Shown: positions 50,991-59,584 of the stretch, one piece after another
Layout of the letters: each line of letters opens with the position of its first letter
Position numbering within the stretch: position 1 is the first letter of the stretch
Assembly (NCBI GenBank): GCA_963677215.1
Contig: OY781919.1
Location: 1,736,001 to 1,800,000, forward strand
DNA length: 64,000 nt
Source: G963676795 sp963677215
GTDB taxonomy: Bacteria; Desulfobacterota; Desulfuromonadia; Desulfuromonadales; Geopsychrobacteraceae
Direction of reading: 5' to 3'
Notes under the pieces: generated by a model
Told to the model about the DNA's origin: nothing
The model's input: only the letters and a program-made list of their open reading frames with translations
Databases searched by the model: none
Made by a program: the position numbers and the translations under genes

Positions 50991-53666
50991 TTATTTCTGT
51001 ATGTGCTTTAGGGCTACGGGGTTCTCAGGATCTTGCTCTAAAACGAGCTGGTACACTTGATTTGCGACATCTTTTGCCCCCATCTTTTCATAATTTTGCC
51101 CCAGCTTTATCAGAGTGATTAAATCGCTCGGGTTGTTTTGCAGATACTCTGTATATACATCTGCTGCTTCTTGCCGTCTGTTAACAAGGCAGAGCAGGTC
51201 TGCATATTTGGGCTGATAAGTAGTAGAAGCGTTACTTAGACATTCAAGAGCCAATGTCGCCATCTCTAAGTTTTTTTCTGATAGACAGATGACAGAAACT
51301 CTTCGAAGGGCCTCTTCGACAGTTTGATTGAAGGTGTCCCCTATCAGTTGTTGATAGGCAGTCAGGGCGCAGTCGTATTTTTGTTCCAGCTCAAATAAAT
51401 ATCCTTGGATTAACGCGGAGAGTTCCTGAGCCGTTGAATCGTTCGGATATGCGGTTAGACCGGCTAAGATTTTTTGTAGTTGCACGGCGTCTTTTGCCAG
51501 AAATAGTTTCAGTGCTTTTCCAAAAACACCATCCAAGTGAAATCTTACCAACCTCTCAGATTGGCGGGGAGATGCAAGAAGCCGTTCATTAATCCATGTG
51601 TCAATCTGTTGTTTCCGTTCTGAAAACACATCCTGAAAGGTCTCCGGGGCAATATCTAAAATTTCAGGATGTCTCGCTAGCCAGACACGTATTCTGCCCA
51701 GTTGTTTGTCATAGTGCCACTGTTGAGATATCAGGTCGAAGTCAGGGGAGGAGTGCTCTTCCTGAATTCGGCAGATGGTTCTTTGGGTGGCGGCAAGAAT
51801 ACGCTGCAAAATATCTCCGAGGCTTTTCTGCAGGGCCCGGAAATATTCTTCAGGCTGTGCGTCCCTGAATTGAATTTTATCGGGACTTTGATCCTGAATT
51901 TTCAGAAAGTCTCTTGCCCCGTACTGTTTAAGCATGGCCAGAAGGTCTGGAAAGGTCGCGGAAATGTCGTTTTCGAGGTTTTGTAATTCAGCCTTTGCGA
52001 CAGTTCCAGAAGGGCCCCTTTTCAGGTCGCTCTCGATAGTGGCAGCGGTCTGCCCCAAGCTCTGCCGAATTTTGCACAGCTCATCAAGAAGCAGTGGGCT
52101 ATCTACTGGCAGTTCAGGGAGGTCTGCTGCTCCGTACCGAGCAAACATCGTCTCGAGGTCGGGGACGGCTGTGGAGAGATCTCTTTCAAGGTGGCGTAAC
52201 AGAGCCGGGAGCGCTTCTTTTTCCGTGATGCGGGAATGGTATGATGCCAGGGCGTTTTCGATTGCGACAGCAGTTTGCTCCAGTCCTTGCTGGACCCTGT
52301 TCAATTCGTTGAGAAGCTGTTGTCCATCTGCCTGTCGATTGGCCGGACTATCTGCTGGAAGGGCGGCAAACATAATGTCAGTCGGTGCCACGGATTGCGG
52401 TCCCGGGGTGAGCTCTCTGATCGGCTTGAATGTCACATGCTCGATTTGTGCTGCATTGGGAGCCGGGGAGATAACAGCACAGTCCTGTTTTTTGGCAATT
52501 TTTGCCTGTGCCGAAAGCTGATGGATGGCGCTGAAATATTCCGGACCGGTTTCTGCCGTACGGCCGGAGTTGGTTTTGACGGTGATCTGGGCATCGAGTT
52601 TTGGTCCCGCAATATGTTCGGCATTGCCCGCCGCGTGAGTATACCCAGCTGGGCTATAGCACATATCGACACCAATCAGAATGGCCTGCCGGACTCCCAT
52701 CGCGACCGCAATGCCAAGCGCGGTGTTGGTGACCGTAGGTCCCCAAATCGGAAGATTCTCTTTGTTCAGAGAGCTGGTCCAGGGAGTTCTCTGTCCCAGG
52801 TAGAGGCTTCTTCCGCCCCATAACGCCAATAATCGAGGAGCAACATGAAACGAATGAAAAAAAACCGTCTTGTCTGCTAATTGCAGCATTTCACGGCTGA
52901 TGTCAAAACTGTAATCAGATGAGTCCACGCTGACAACGAAGTGTGGTTTCAGGTCTACCTCAATAAGTCGACGACAGATCCTGGAGACAGCAAAGATGAT
53001 GAGGTCATCGCGATTCTCCTTGACCCACGGAATGAATTCATCAAGAGACGGGCCGCCGCCAAGAATAACCGCTGTTTTGCCAGGGAAGAGATTCTCAACA
53101 ATTTTAGCCGGATATCTGTTGTCGGCCATATTGTCGATCTGGCATTCCAAAAATGAACGTGATCCCAGGGACGTTGATAGCTCGTATGCTCGACTTTTAA
53201 TCTCTCTTTGGATGGTCGCGGCGATTTCATGATATTGACCGATAAAATCATTGCGGGCGCCAAGTGATTCCCAGAAGAACAAAGACTCTTGGTAGATATA
53301 ACTGTCAATCAGGTGTTTCTGGGCTTCGGTCCAGAATTGCTTTTTGTCGGTTATGGTGATGTTGGCTGCACTTGGTTGACTGACATTTTCTTTCTTCAGA
53401 GCATTGTCGATTTGTTCGAGTTCGACAAACAAATATCTGTTTGAGGGGTTTCCGTAACGCTGAACAAAGTCGGGGAGCAGGCCTGAGTCGGTACCGATAA
53501 TGACATGTAGTTTGTCCGCCTCTGCAAAGGCGGTTTGAAACTGCTGCTGGAAAACGTTTTGAGCGCCAAACTGGTCGAATGTATTGCGGTTGACTTCATA
53601 GAGATACTGATCCCCGAAGTGATTTTTCACTAGTGAGTTTGTCCATGTCGTTTCGACCGAGGTCAT
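50991..53666 (-). CDS. maf: Long Maf/DUF115 protein with internal duplication and TPR tail
   Basis: This 891-residue protein opens the minus-strand half. Residues 1-190 form a Maf N-terminal region. The DUF115 core follows near residue 195: TAVILGGGPSLDEFIPWVKE, IIFAVSRICRRLIEVDLKPH, and ILIGVDMCYSPAGYTHAAGN. From 435 to about 595 come two related segments of about 80 residues (LLNELNRVQQGLEQTAVAIE and LLDELCKIRQSLGQTAATIE), and the last 200 residues are TPR-like (DLITLIKLGQNYEKMGAKDV). It is probably a flagellin glycosyltransferase, with repeats for protein contact. It lies divergent to fliC. Confidence 0.86.
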   Translation of the reverse strand: MTSVETTWTNSLVKNHFGDQYLYEVNRNTFDQFGAQNVFQQQFQTAFAEADKLHVIIGTDSGLLPDFVQRYGNPSNRYLFVELEQIDNALKKENVSQPSAANITITDKKQFWTEAQKHLIDSYIYQESLFFWESLGARNDFIGQYHEIAATIQREIKSRAYELSTSLGSRSFLECQIDNMADNRYPAKIVENLFPGKTAVILGGGPSLDEFIPWVKENRDDLIIFAVSRICRRLIEVDLKPHFVVSVDSSDYSFDISREMLQLADKTVFFHSFHVAPRLLALWGGRSLYLGQRTPWTSSLNKENLPIWGPTVTNTALGIAVAMGVRQAILIGVDMCYSPAGYTHAAGNAEHIAGPKLDAQITVKTNSGRTAETGPEYFSAIHQLSAQAKIAKKQDCAVISPAPNAAQIEHVTFKPIRELTPGPQSVAPTDIMFAALPADSPANRQADGQQLLNELNRVQQGLEQTAVAIENALASYHSRITEKEALPALLRHLERDLSTAVPDLETMFARYGAADLPELPVDSPLLLDELCKIRQSLGQTAATIESDLKRGPSGTVAKAELQNLENDISATFPDLLAMLKQYGARDFLKIQDQSPDKIQFRDAQPEEYFRALQKSLGDILQRILAATQRTICRIQEEHSSPDFDLISQQWHYDKQLGRIRVWLARHPEILDIAPETFQDVFSERKQQIDTWINERLLASPRQSERLVRFHLDGVFGKALKLFLAKDAVQLQKILAGLTAYPNDSTAQELSALIQGYLFELEQKYDCALTAYQQLIGDTFNQTVEEALRRVSVICLSEKNLEMATLALECLSNASTTYQPKYADLLCLVNRRQEAADVYTEYLQNNPSDLITLIKLGQNYEKMGAKDVANQVYQLVLEQDPENPVALKHIQK

Positions 53667-53719
53667 CCAATATCCTTTTTAAAATAAATGAAAGATACAA
53701 AGATAAATATAAACCATGG

Positions 53720-53762
53720 AAAGAGTCAAAAAAATGACAAAATTGCATTTTTTTGACTCTTT
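53720..53762. promoter_or_regulatory. Perfect 17-base palindrome in the maf-fliC divergent region
   Basis: AAAGAGTCAAAAAAATG (53720-53736) and CATTTTTTTGACTCTTT (53746-53762) are exact inverted complements around a nine-base loop. It lies between two diverging genes, 53 bases upstream of the maf start, so it cannot terminate either of them directly. An operator, or a remnant terminator, are both possible. Confidence 0.6.
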
Positions 53763-53911
53763 GATCCCGTCTGTTGCTGTTTTGGCTCTTAAATCTGACA
53801 CTGTTTCCTGTCCATTGACTGCTTCTGCAGAGACCGTACCAGTATTTTTTTGCCGATTTTCGACCTGCTCGTGTAAAAAAAATAATTGATACTTTTTTTA
53901 TAAATTTTTTC

Positions 53912-53939
53912 TAAAGTCACAGGAGGGGACAGCCGATAA
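53912..53939 (+). promoter_or_regulatory. Sigma-28 promoter of flagellin
   Basis: TAAAGTC starts at 53912 and a perfect GCCGATAA lies at 53932-53939, with 16 bases between TAAA and GCCGATAA. This matches the FliA consensus apart from one extra spacer base. Transcription would start near 53946 and give a leader of about 128 bases before fliC. Confidence 0.82.
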
Positions 53940-53946
53940 GCAGAAC

Positions 53947-54074
53947 AGGAAACGAGGAATCATGTAAAAAAGGAGGTGAGAGACGTTGCTTTTACTTCCC
54001 TCGAGTCCACAAACAAACGGATAAATTTGTAGGGCACGGAAGCCCGAAAACAAAAACATTCATGGAGGAAAATC
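53947..54074 (+). promoter_or_regulatory. Flagellin leader with GGA motifs, probable CsrA target
   Basis: The leader holds several GGA words. Two stand out: GGGC-ACGGAA-GCCC at 54032-54045, a small hairpin presenting GGA in the loop, and GGAGG at 54064-54068, the Shine-Dalgarno site of fliC. This two-site layout is like the hag leader that CsrA represses in Bacillus (known). A further very strong Shine-Dalgarno-like AAGGAGGTGA lies at 53970-53979. csrA and fliW are encoded at 13928-14586. Confidence 0.65.
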
Positions 54075-54914
54075 ATGGCTTTGACAATTAACACTAACGT
54101 TGCTTCCCTTAATGCTCAGCGTAACCTGGGTAAATCTCAAAGTTCTCTGAACACTTCAATGCAGCGCCTCTCTTCTGGTCTGCGTATCAACAGCGCGAAG
54201 GACGATGCTGCCGGTCTGGCAATTTCTGACCGCATGACCTCTCAGATCCGCGGTATCAACCAGGCTGTCCGTAATGCCAACGATGGTATCTCCGTAGCTC
54301 AGACCGCTGAAGGTGCCATGGGCGAGGTTACCAACATCCTGCAGCGTATGCGTGAGCTGGCTGTTCAGTCGGCCAATGACAGTAACAGCTCTGCTGACCG
54401 TACCTCTCTGCAAGCTGAAGTTGATGATCTGATCTCTGAGATCGACCGTATTTCTGCAACAACAGAATTTAACGGCACCTCGTTGCTCGACGGTACCGGC
54501 TCGACTCTGAGCTTCCAGGTCGGTTCCGAGGGTGGTGCTAACAATCAGATCAGTATCGATGTAAGCAGTCTGGATATGTCATCAGGGACTCTTGGGGTTG
54601 ACGGAACTACTATTGACCTCGAAGGTGCCGGAAATGATGTCGAGGCTATCCTGACCGCAATTGATACCGCTATCGGTACCGTTGATTCTTCACGTGGCGA
54701 GCTTGGTGCGGTTCAGAACCGTTTCGAGTCGACTATCGCCAACCTCTCCAACATCTCTGAAAACGTCACCGCAGCCCGTTCGCGGATTCAGGATGCCGAC
54801 ATCGCTCAGGAAACTTCTAGCATGACGAAGTACAACATCCTGCAGCAGGCCGGCGTTTCCATCTTGGCCCAGGCCAACCAGTCGCCACAGCTTGCTCTGT
54901 CGCTGCTCGGTTAA
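54075..54914 (+). CDS. fliC: Flagellin FliC
   Basis: Flagellin is the filament subunit. The 279-residue protein has the conserved N-terminal D0/D1 helices (ALTINTNVASLNAQRNLGKS, SSGLRINSAKDDAAGLAISD) and C-terminal helices (NISENVTAARSRIQDADIAQ, ending QLALSLLG). The central region, about residues 140-215, is short and rich in Ser, Thr, Gly and Asp, the likely glycan acceptor zone for the Maf proteins. GGAGG is six bases before the ATG. Only one flagellin gene is present in the window. Confidence 0.97.
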   Translation: MALTINTNVASLNAQRNLGKSQSSLNTSMQRLSSGLRINSAKDDAAGLAISDRMTSQIRGINQAVRNANDGISVAQTAEGAMGEVTNILQRMRELAVQSANDSNSSADRTSLQAEVDDLISEIDRISATTEFNGTSLLDGTGSTLSFQVGSEGGANNQISIDVSSLDMSSGTLGVDGTTIDLEGAGNDVEAILTAIDTAIGTVDSSRGELGAVQNRFESTIANLSNISENVTAARSRIQDADIAQETSSMTKYNILQQAGVSILAQANQSPQLALSLLG

Positions 54915-54927
54915 TAGGGGATAGCAT

Positions 54928-54956
54928 TGGGGGCTGGGTAGCCAGCCCCCATTTTT
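54928..54956 (+). terminator. Intrinsic terminator after fliC
   Basis: TGGGGGCTGG (54928-54937) pairs with CCAGCCCCCA (54942-54951) around a four-base loop and is followed by TTTTT. It probably limits read-through from the abundant flagellin message into flaG-fliD. Confidence 0.92.
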
Positions 54957-54989
54957 CCTTGTGACTGAACACAGGGGGAGGACGAGATA

Positions 54990-55337
54990 ATGAATCTTGA
55001 AGCATTGAACCTGACGAATATTACGCAGCTTCAGACAAATCGATCGGCAGACAAGATCGAAGAGAGCAGGAAAGAAAAAGAGAGTGCCTCACAGGCCGAT
55101 TTGCAGGAGAAGGATCAGGTCCAGTCCGAGGAACTGCTTTCCCAGATCAAGTCCTTGACCGAGGACGGTCTGTATAGCGTGCGTTTTGAAAACGATAACG
55201 AAGCCGGAGAACTGATCGTTAAGGTTGTCGATCGGGAAACCGATGAGGTTATCAGGCAGATTCCACCGGAAGAACTCCTCGACCTGACCAAACGACTGAA
55301 TGATTTGCGCGGTAACATAGTAGATACAACGAGTTGA
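54990..55337 (+). CDS. flaG: FlaG family protein
   Basis: FlaG proteins influence filament length in several bacteria. The 115-residue protein has a charged, disordered N-terminal half with a lysine/glutamate-rich stretch, and the family C-terminal domain: YSVRFENDNEAGELIVKVVD then VIRQIPPEELLDLTKRLNDL. That ending is diagnostic. It sits between fliC and fliD, the usual place, 28 bases before fliD. Confidence 0.92.
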   Translation: MNLEALNLTNITQLQTNRSADKIEESRKEKESASQADLQEKDQVQSEELLSQIKSLTEDGLYSVRFENDNEAGELIVKVVDRETDEVIRQIPPEELLDLTKRLNDLRGNIVDTTS

Positions 55338-55364
55338 TGAATTGGTGACAGGTGGAGAAGGATT

Positions 55365-56693
55365 ATGGCGATTACCTTTAGCGGTCTTGCGAGCGGAATA
55401 GATACAGACTCTATTATTACTGAATTGATGGCGCTTGAGCGTGCACCGATCGACCGTCTGGAAAACGATAAGACCTATTACCAGAATCGCCTGAAGGCTT
55501 TTTCCGGCCTGGAAACCAAGTTGAACGATCTTGCCCAGAAAGCCGAGGCGATCGATACCGAGGTCGAGCTCAGTTCTTTTTCTGTCAACAGTAATTCGGA
55601 AGAGTATTTATCGGTAACGACAGATGGCCGGGCTCAAGCTGGTTCCTATCAGTTGAGTGTTGTCGACCTGGCTCAGCAGCAGAAGGACGTCAGCCAGGGC
55701 TTTGCAAGCAAGTCAGAGGATACTCTCGGGACGGGAACGATCAGTCTGACCGTTGGCGGGACTGCCCACCAGTTGACGATCGAGGAAGGCGATAACTCGC
55801 TGGAAGGGATTGCCAATGCCATCAACGAGGCAGATCTGGGGGTTGGCGCCGCGATTATCAACGACGGAACCGGGACTCCTTATCGCCTGGTTTTGACCGG
55901 CGAAACTGTTGCCGATAGCTTTACTCTTGATTCATCCGGTTTGACCGGGGGGACTGTAGCAGGTCCTACGATGAGCAATGTCCAGCCTGCTCAGCAGGCG
56001 CATATTCGTCTGGACGGAATCGATATCTACAGCGACAGCAATTCTGTTGACAGTGCCGTTCCCGGTATGAGCTTCGAATTGATGAAGGCCGACGAAACGG
56101 TTACGACAACAATTAATGTGTCGGCCAATACGGAAGAGACCTCTACTAAGATAAATGATTTCGTCAAGGCCTATAATTCGGTGATCACCTTTATTGCGGA
56201 TCAGAGTGATGCCAGCTGGAGTAACGACCCTGCTTTCCGCTCCGTGAAGCGTCAGATGCAAAGCATGCTGACTGAGCGAGTTGGTAGTGGAGCATTGACG
56301 AGCCTGTCTCAGCTAGGTTTTGAGACTCAGCGTGACGGTAAGATTTCCGTGGATAGCTCAAAGCTGACAGAGGCTCTGGCCGATAACTTCTCTGATGTGG
56401 TCACCTTGTTTGCCGGTAATGGCAGTGAAGATGGAATCAGCTCGACGTTCTCGGCGTTTCTTGATGAGATGACCGACTCGGTTGATGGTCTCTATGCGAC
56501 AAGAAAAAAATCGACGGACAGTAACATCCGCAGGCTGGATCTGCGCATCGATCTGATGGAAGTCCGGATGGATAAAAAAGAGCAGAGCTTGCGAGCTCAG
56601 TTCTCAGCCATGGAAGAGCTGGTGAGTGGGTTGAATTCGCAGGGGAGTTATATGCTGCAGCAGCTTTCAGCCTTGAGTCTGAGCGGATCCTGA
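55365..56693 (+). CDS. fliD: Filament cap protein FliD
   Basis: FliD caps the filament and helps flagellin fold into place. The 442-residue protein starts AITFSGLASGIDTDSIITEL and continues LERAPIDRLENDKTYYQNRL, the conserved FliD N-terminus. The C-terminal helical domain includes RRLDLRIDLMEVRMDKKEQS and the LRAQFSAMEELVSGLNSQGS block near the end. Length is normal for the family. It precedes fliS by 48 bases. Confidence 0.95.
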   Translation: MAITFSGLASGIDTDSIITELMALERAPIDRLENDKTYYQNRLKAFSGLETKLNDLAQKAEAIDTEVELSSFSVNSNSEEYLSVTTDGRAQAGSYQLSVVDLAQQQKDVSQGFASKSEDTLGTGTISLTVGGTAHQLTIEEGDNSLEGIANAINEADLGVGAAIINDGTGTPYRLVLTGETVADSFTLDSSGLTGGTVAGPTMSNVQPAQQAHIRLDGIDIYSDSNSVDSAVPGMSFELMKADETVTTTINVSANTEETSTKINDFVKAYNSVITFIADQSDASWSNDPAFRSVKRQMQSMLTERVGSGALTSLSQLGFETQRDGKISVDSSKLTEALADNFSDVVTLFAGNGSEDGISSTFSAFLDEMTDSVDGLYATRKKSTDSNIRRLDLRIDLMEVRMDKKEQSLRAQFSAMEELVSGLNSQGSYMLQQLSALSLSGS

Positions 56694-56741
56694 TCCGCAG
56701 ACATGAAAAGTTCGCCCATATATTTGTAGGAGAAGCTCAGA

Positions 56742-57173
56742 ATGAATGCATATTCTAATCATTATAAAAATAATCAAGTTTTGACCGCGTCCCCTGAACA
56801 GATTCTGATTATGCTGTTTGACGGCGCGATTCGCTTTGTCCGTCAGGCCCGTTTCGCGATTGAAGAGGGGCGTCAGGCCGACAAGGCAAAAGCGATCAGC
56901 AGGGCAATGGCAATAGTTACTGAATTCTCAAATACTTTGGATCACGAAGTTGGGGGTGAGATAGCTGCGAATCTGAGCAGTCTCTACGATTTCGTCATCA
57001 GGGAACTGTCTGCTGTTAATGCTGGGAACGATGCGGCGCGCCTTGCTCCGATTGAGAATGTTCTTCTCGATCTGCGTGAGGGTTTTGCTGGCGCGGCTGA
57101 AACAAACCGTCAGGGGCAAGTTCCTTTCCCCCAGGAAGTAGCAAATGAGAAGCGTATCGTAGCCTCCTTCTGA
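56742..57173 (+). CDS. fliS: Flagellin export chaperone FliS
   Basis: FliS binds the flagellin C-terminus and prevents early polymerisation. The 143-residue protein has the family start NAYSNHYKNNQVLTASPEQI followed by LIMLFDGAIRFVRQARFAIE, and the helix EFSNTLDHEVGGEIAANLSS. GTAGGAG precedes the ATG. It lies directly before the fliT-like gene, as in most fliD-fliS-fliT sets. Confidence 0.94.
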   Translation: MNAYSNHYKNNQVLTASPEQILIMLFDGAIRFVRQARFAIEEGRQADKAKAISRAMAIVTEFSNTLDHEVGGEIAANLSSLYDFVIRELSAVNAGNDAARLAPIENVLLDLREGFAGAAETNRQGQVPFPQEVANEKRIVASF

Positions 57174-57189
57174 AATTTTTGGTGATGTC

Positions 57190-57591
57190 ATGGAAGACTG
57201 CCTGAGAAAATCTGTCGAACAGTATCGACAAATTGTAGAGCATGCCGAAAAGCTGGAATCTCTGCTGAAGAAAGCCGAACCAGAGCTGCTTCGTGACTAC
57301 ACTGCGAAATTACGCCAGCTTCAGGATGAGGCGAGTGCTCATGATCAGGAGTTCTTCGAGGTTTTTTCGCAGCATTCCGAAGAACTAAAAAATCACCCGC
57401 TGTTTGTTGAACGGACCCAGCTGCTGGATAAAATTGTTAAACTGAATCAATTGATATTGCCGAGAATCCGTGGCATGATGGCGGTTACCGCTCATGAATT
57501 GTCGCAAATCAAAGGTGGGCGCACGGCGGTTGCTGGCTACCACCAGCCCCTTTCGAAAAGCAAAAGCAAGGCCGTGCGGGGGATCGGCTAG
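57190..57591 (+). CDS. FliT-like flagellar chaperone
   Basis: This 133-residue protein is helical throughout: LRKSVEQYRQIVEHAEKLES, then EFFEVFSQHSEELKNHPLFV and LLDKIVKLNQLILPRIRGMM. Size, predicted coiled coil and position after fliS fit FliT or another small flagellar chaperone, but the primary sequence is not clearly FliT. The C-terminal 25 residues are basic (SKSKSKAVRG). It is 16 bases after fliS. Confidence 0.7.
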   Translation: MEDCLRKSVEQYRQIVEHAEKLESLLKKAEPELLRDYTAKLRQLQDEASAHDQEFFEVFSQHSEELKNHPLFVERTQLLDKIVKLNQLILPRIRGMMAVTAHELSQIKGGRTAVAGYHQPLSKSKSKAVRGIG

Positions 57592-57666
57592 TCCTTGCCT
57601 GATGCGTGAGCGGATTCACTGTTTTCATATGTTTTTCATTTGAATTGAAAATTGGCGAATTCACTT

Positions 57667-58329
57667 ATGTCCATTCTTGATTATTTAAAAGATTATCGCG
57701 TTGTCAGGGTGCAGTTGCCTCTACTCGATGGCAAGCTGCTCAGCCTTGATGGTGTCGCCAGGTTGACGGAGTCACCCAAGTTCGAAGTGACCTTCCTGCC
57801 TGATCAGCTCAATCTCGACCAACTGGATATGGGCGAATTCTGTCGTGTGACCTACGATGTCGTCGGGGTTGACAAGACCCTCAAGGCTAGCATCGACTCA
57901 AGTCTGGATGATACCAAGCTGCTGCTTGAGATGGTCGATACCTACGCCTTTGTCCAGAAACGGGAATATTTCAGGGTTGATGCCGACCTCTCGGTCAGTT
58001 ACTGGCTGGCGGATTCTGAGAGTCCCCAGGCACGTTCCGTTCAGACTCCGGTCAATATCAGTGGTGGGGGGATGCGTTTCCCTGTTCCTGAAACCTTCGC
58101 TCCCGGAACCCGGGTCGGGCTTGAGGTGGTTATCGATTCTCCTCTGCCGGCTGTCGTGGAATGTGTTGCGGAAGTTGTCGGTACTCACGATCTTGGCGGC
58201 GAAAAGCAGATGGCCCTGAAATATGTTGATATCGAAGAAGAAGGGCAGGATGCTATTATCGCCTACTGTCTCGCCGAGCAGCGCAAACAGTTGCGCCTCA
58301 AGGTCAAGGTCATGGGCCATATGCTCTGA
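57667..58329 (+). CDS. PilZ-domain cyclic-di-GMP receptor (YcgR-like layout)
   Basis: This 220-residue protein has an N-terminal YcgR-like beta domain and a C-terminal PilZ domain. The c-di-GMP motifs are intact: R-x3-R in QKREYFRVDADLSVSYW near residue 101 and N-x-S-x2-G in VNISGGGMRFPVPE near 135. It could brake the motor or affect export when c-di-GMP rises. The ATG at 57667 is chosen; a TTG at 57652 is in frame. A bidirectional terminator separates it from the convergent GGDEF gene. Confidence 0.88.
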   Translation: MSILDYLKDYRVVRVQLPLLDGKLLSLDGVARLTESPKFEVTFLPDQLNLDQLDMGEFCRVTYDVVGVDKTLKASIDSSLDDTKLLLEMVDTYAFVQKREYFRVDADLSVSYWLADSESPQARSVQTPVNISGGGMRFPVPETFAPGTRVGLEVVIDSPLPAVVECVAEVVGTHDLGGEKQMALKYVDIEEEGQDAIIAYCLAEQRKQLRLKVKVMGHML

Positions 58330-58360
58330 AGCCTGTCGACGACTACTCAGCCGTGAATAA

Positions 58361-58396
58361 AAAAGCCTGTTGTTTTCTCCAAAACAACAGGCTTTT
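58361..58396. terminator. Bidirectional terminator between PilZ and GGDEF genes
   Basis: AAAAGCCTGTTGTTTT (58361-58376) and AAAACAACAGGCTTTT (58381-58396) form a perfect 16-base stem with a four-base loop and A/T flanks, suited to ending transcription from both sides. Confidence 0.93.
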
Positions 58397-58418
58397 ATGT
58401 TTTTGCGGCTAGGTCGTT

Positions 58419-59408
58419 TTACGGTCCGTAAGCAAACTGAGGAGTCGCCAGTCCCGGATAGGCTACCCGGTTTTTGCGGGCACTGAAGATGTCGGACCCG
58501 CGCAGTTTTTCGGTCCGGTTCCGACCATTTCTTTTGGCCTGATAGAGGGCCTGATCGGCATTGTGGAGCAGCTTTGTGGGTGTGTGGCTGCCTAACAGGT
58601 CGCTGCCGCTGATGCCGATGCTGACGGTGATCGGTTCGCTGAGACCGAGTTGCTGATGTGGCAGTTCTTGCAGGCTGCGGTGAATGCGTTGGGCCAGAAC
58701 CTCGGCATTTTTGGCGCTGGTATCGGGCAGGATAACAGCAAATTCTTCTCCGCCGTAGCGGCAGCAGATATCGGATTCCCTGGCCGCCTCTGCGATGATC
58801 CGTGCTGTCCTTTGCAGGACGATGTCACCGGTCTGGTGGCCGTAGGTATCGTTGACTTTCTTGAAATGGTCCAGATCGATCATCAGCAGCGAGATGTTTG
58901 AATTGTTGCGCTGGGTGCAGGCTGCAACCTGTTTGATGTTGAGATCGAAAGTCGCCCGGTTGCCGAGACCGGTGAGTGGATCGGTCAGGGCCATTTTCTG
59001 GAGTTTTTCCTGGGTTTTACGTAGTTCAAGCAGGCGGTTCCAGCGTTGCAGGTGGCAGTTCATGCGGGCAATCAGCTCCTGATTGTCGATGGTTAGTGAA
59101 AGTGCGTCACTGGCGCCTAGTTCAAAGCTGTCGAGCAGGCTTTTCTGGTCTTCGGCAAAGGCGATCAACGGCAGGTCGTGCCATTCGTCCTGGGACTGAA
59201 GCCGGTTGATCCACTCATACTGACAGTCGGTTTTTTCCATGACCCAGCAGATGATGTCGGCGCGTCTGGTTTGCAAGTATTGAAAAATAGCAGGTACTGA
59301 GGCCATCGGTTTGATCTGCCGGAACAGGCCGGTTGCCCTGAGGCGATCGACCAGATGGCTCTTTTGTGATTTATCGGTGGCAAATACCAGTGCTGTAGAG
59401 TTTGTCAT
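58419..59408 (-). CDS. Diguanylate cyclase with degenerate receiver domain
   Basis: This 329-residue protein has a receiver-like N-terminal domain (ALVFATDKSQKSHLVDRLRA) in which the expected phospho-acceptor region reads IICWVMEKTD and shows no aspartate at the usual place, so it is probably a pseudo-receiver. The C-terminal GGDEF domain is complete: LTDPLTGLGNRATFDLNIKQ, DLDHFKKVNDTYGHQTGD, and the active site RYGGEEFAVILP near residue 217. An inhibitory RxxD motif (RESD) lies five residues before GGEEF. It makes c-di-GMP, perhaps for the PilZ protein encoded convergently. Confidence 0.9.
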   Translation of the reverse strand: MTNSTALVFATDKSQKSHLVDRLRATGLFRQIKPMASVPAIFQYLQTRRADIICWVMEKTDCQYEWINRLQSQDEWHDLPLIAFAEDQKSLLDSFELGASDALSLTIDNQELIARMNCHLQRWNRLLELRKTQEKLQKMALTDPLTGLGNRATFDLNIKQVAACTQRNNSNISLLMIDLDHFKKVNDTYGHQTGDIVLQRTARIIAEAARESDICCRYGGEEFAVILPDTSAKNAEVLAQRIHRSLQELPHQQLGLSEPITVSIGISGSDLLGSHTPTKLLHNADQALYQAKRNGRNRTEKLRGSDIFSARKNRVAYPGLATPQFAYGP

Positions 59409-59584
59409 ATGGCATCCTTCAGAAGCTCACAGGTCGTTATTGGCAGACCGCTGATACCAACCTATCGGCTTCCGACCTTGGCTTCTTTAGCGCTTCTGGG
59501 ATATTTTTTCCGGTGGACGGGGGTTTTGTCAGTTTCTTTAACAGGATGGATAAACTAATATGAGGAAACAGACGATATGGGCCT

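Noticed and set aside
59409..59584. Spacer between GGDEF and FliK-like genes examined for a c-di-GMP (GEMM) riboswitch and a sigma-54 promoter
   Set aside because: No GEMM core motif and no GG-N10-GC type -24/-12 element could be recognised.
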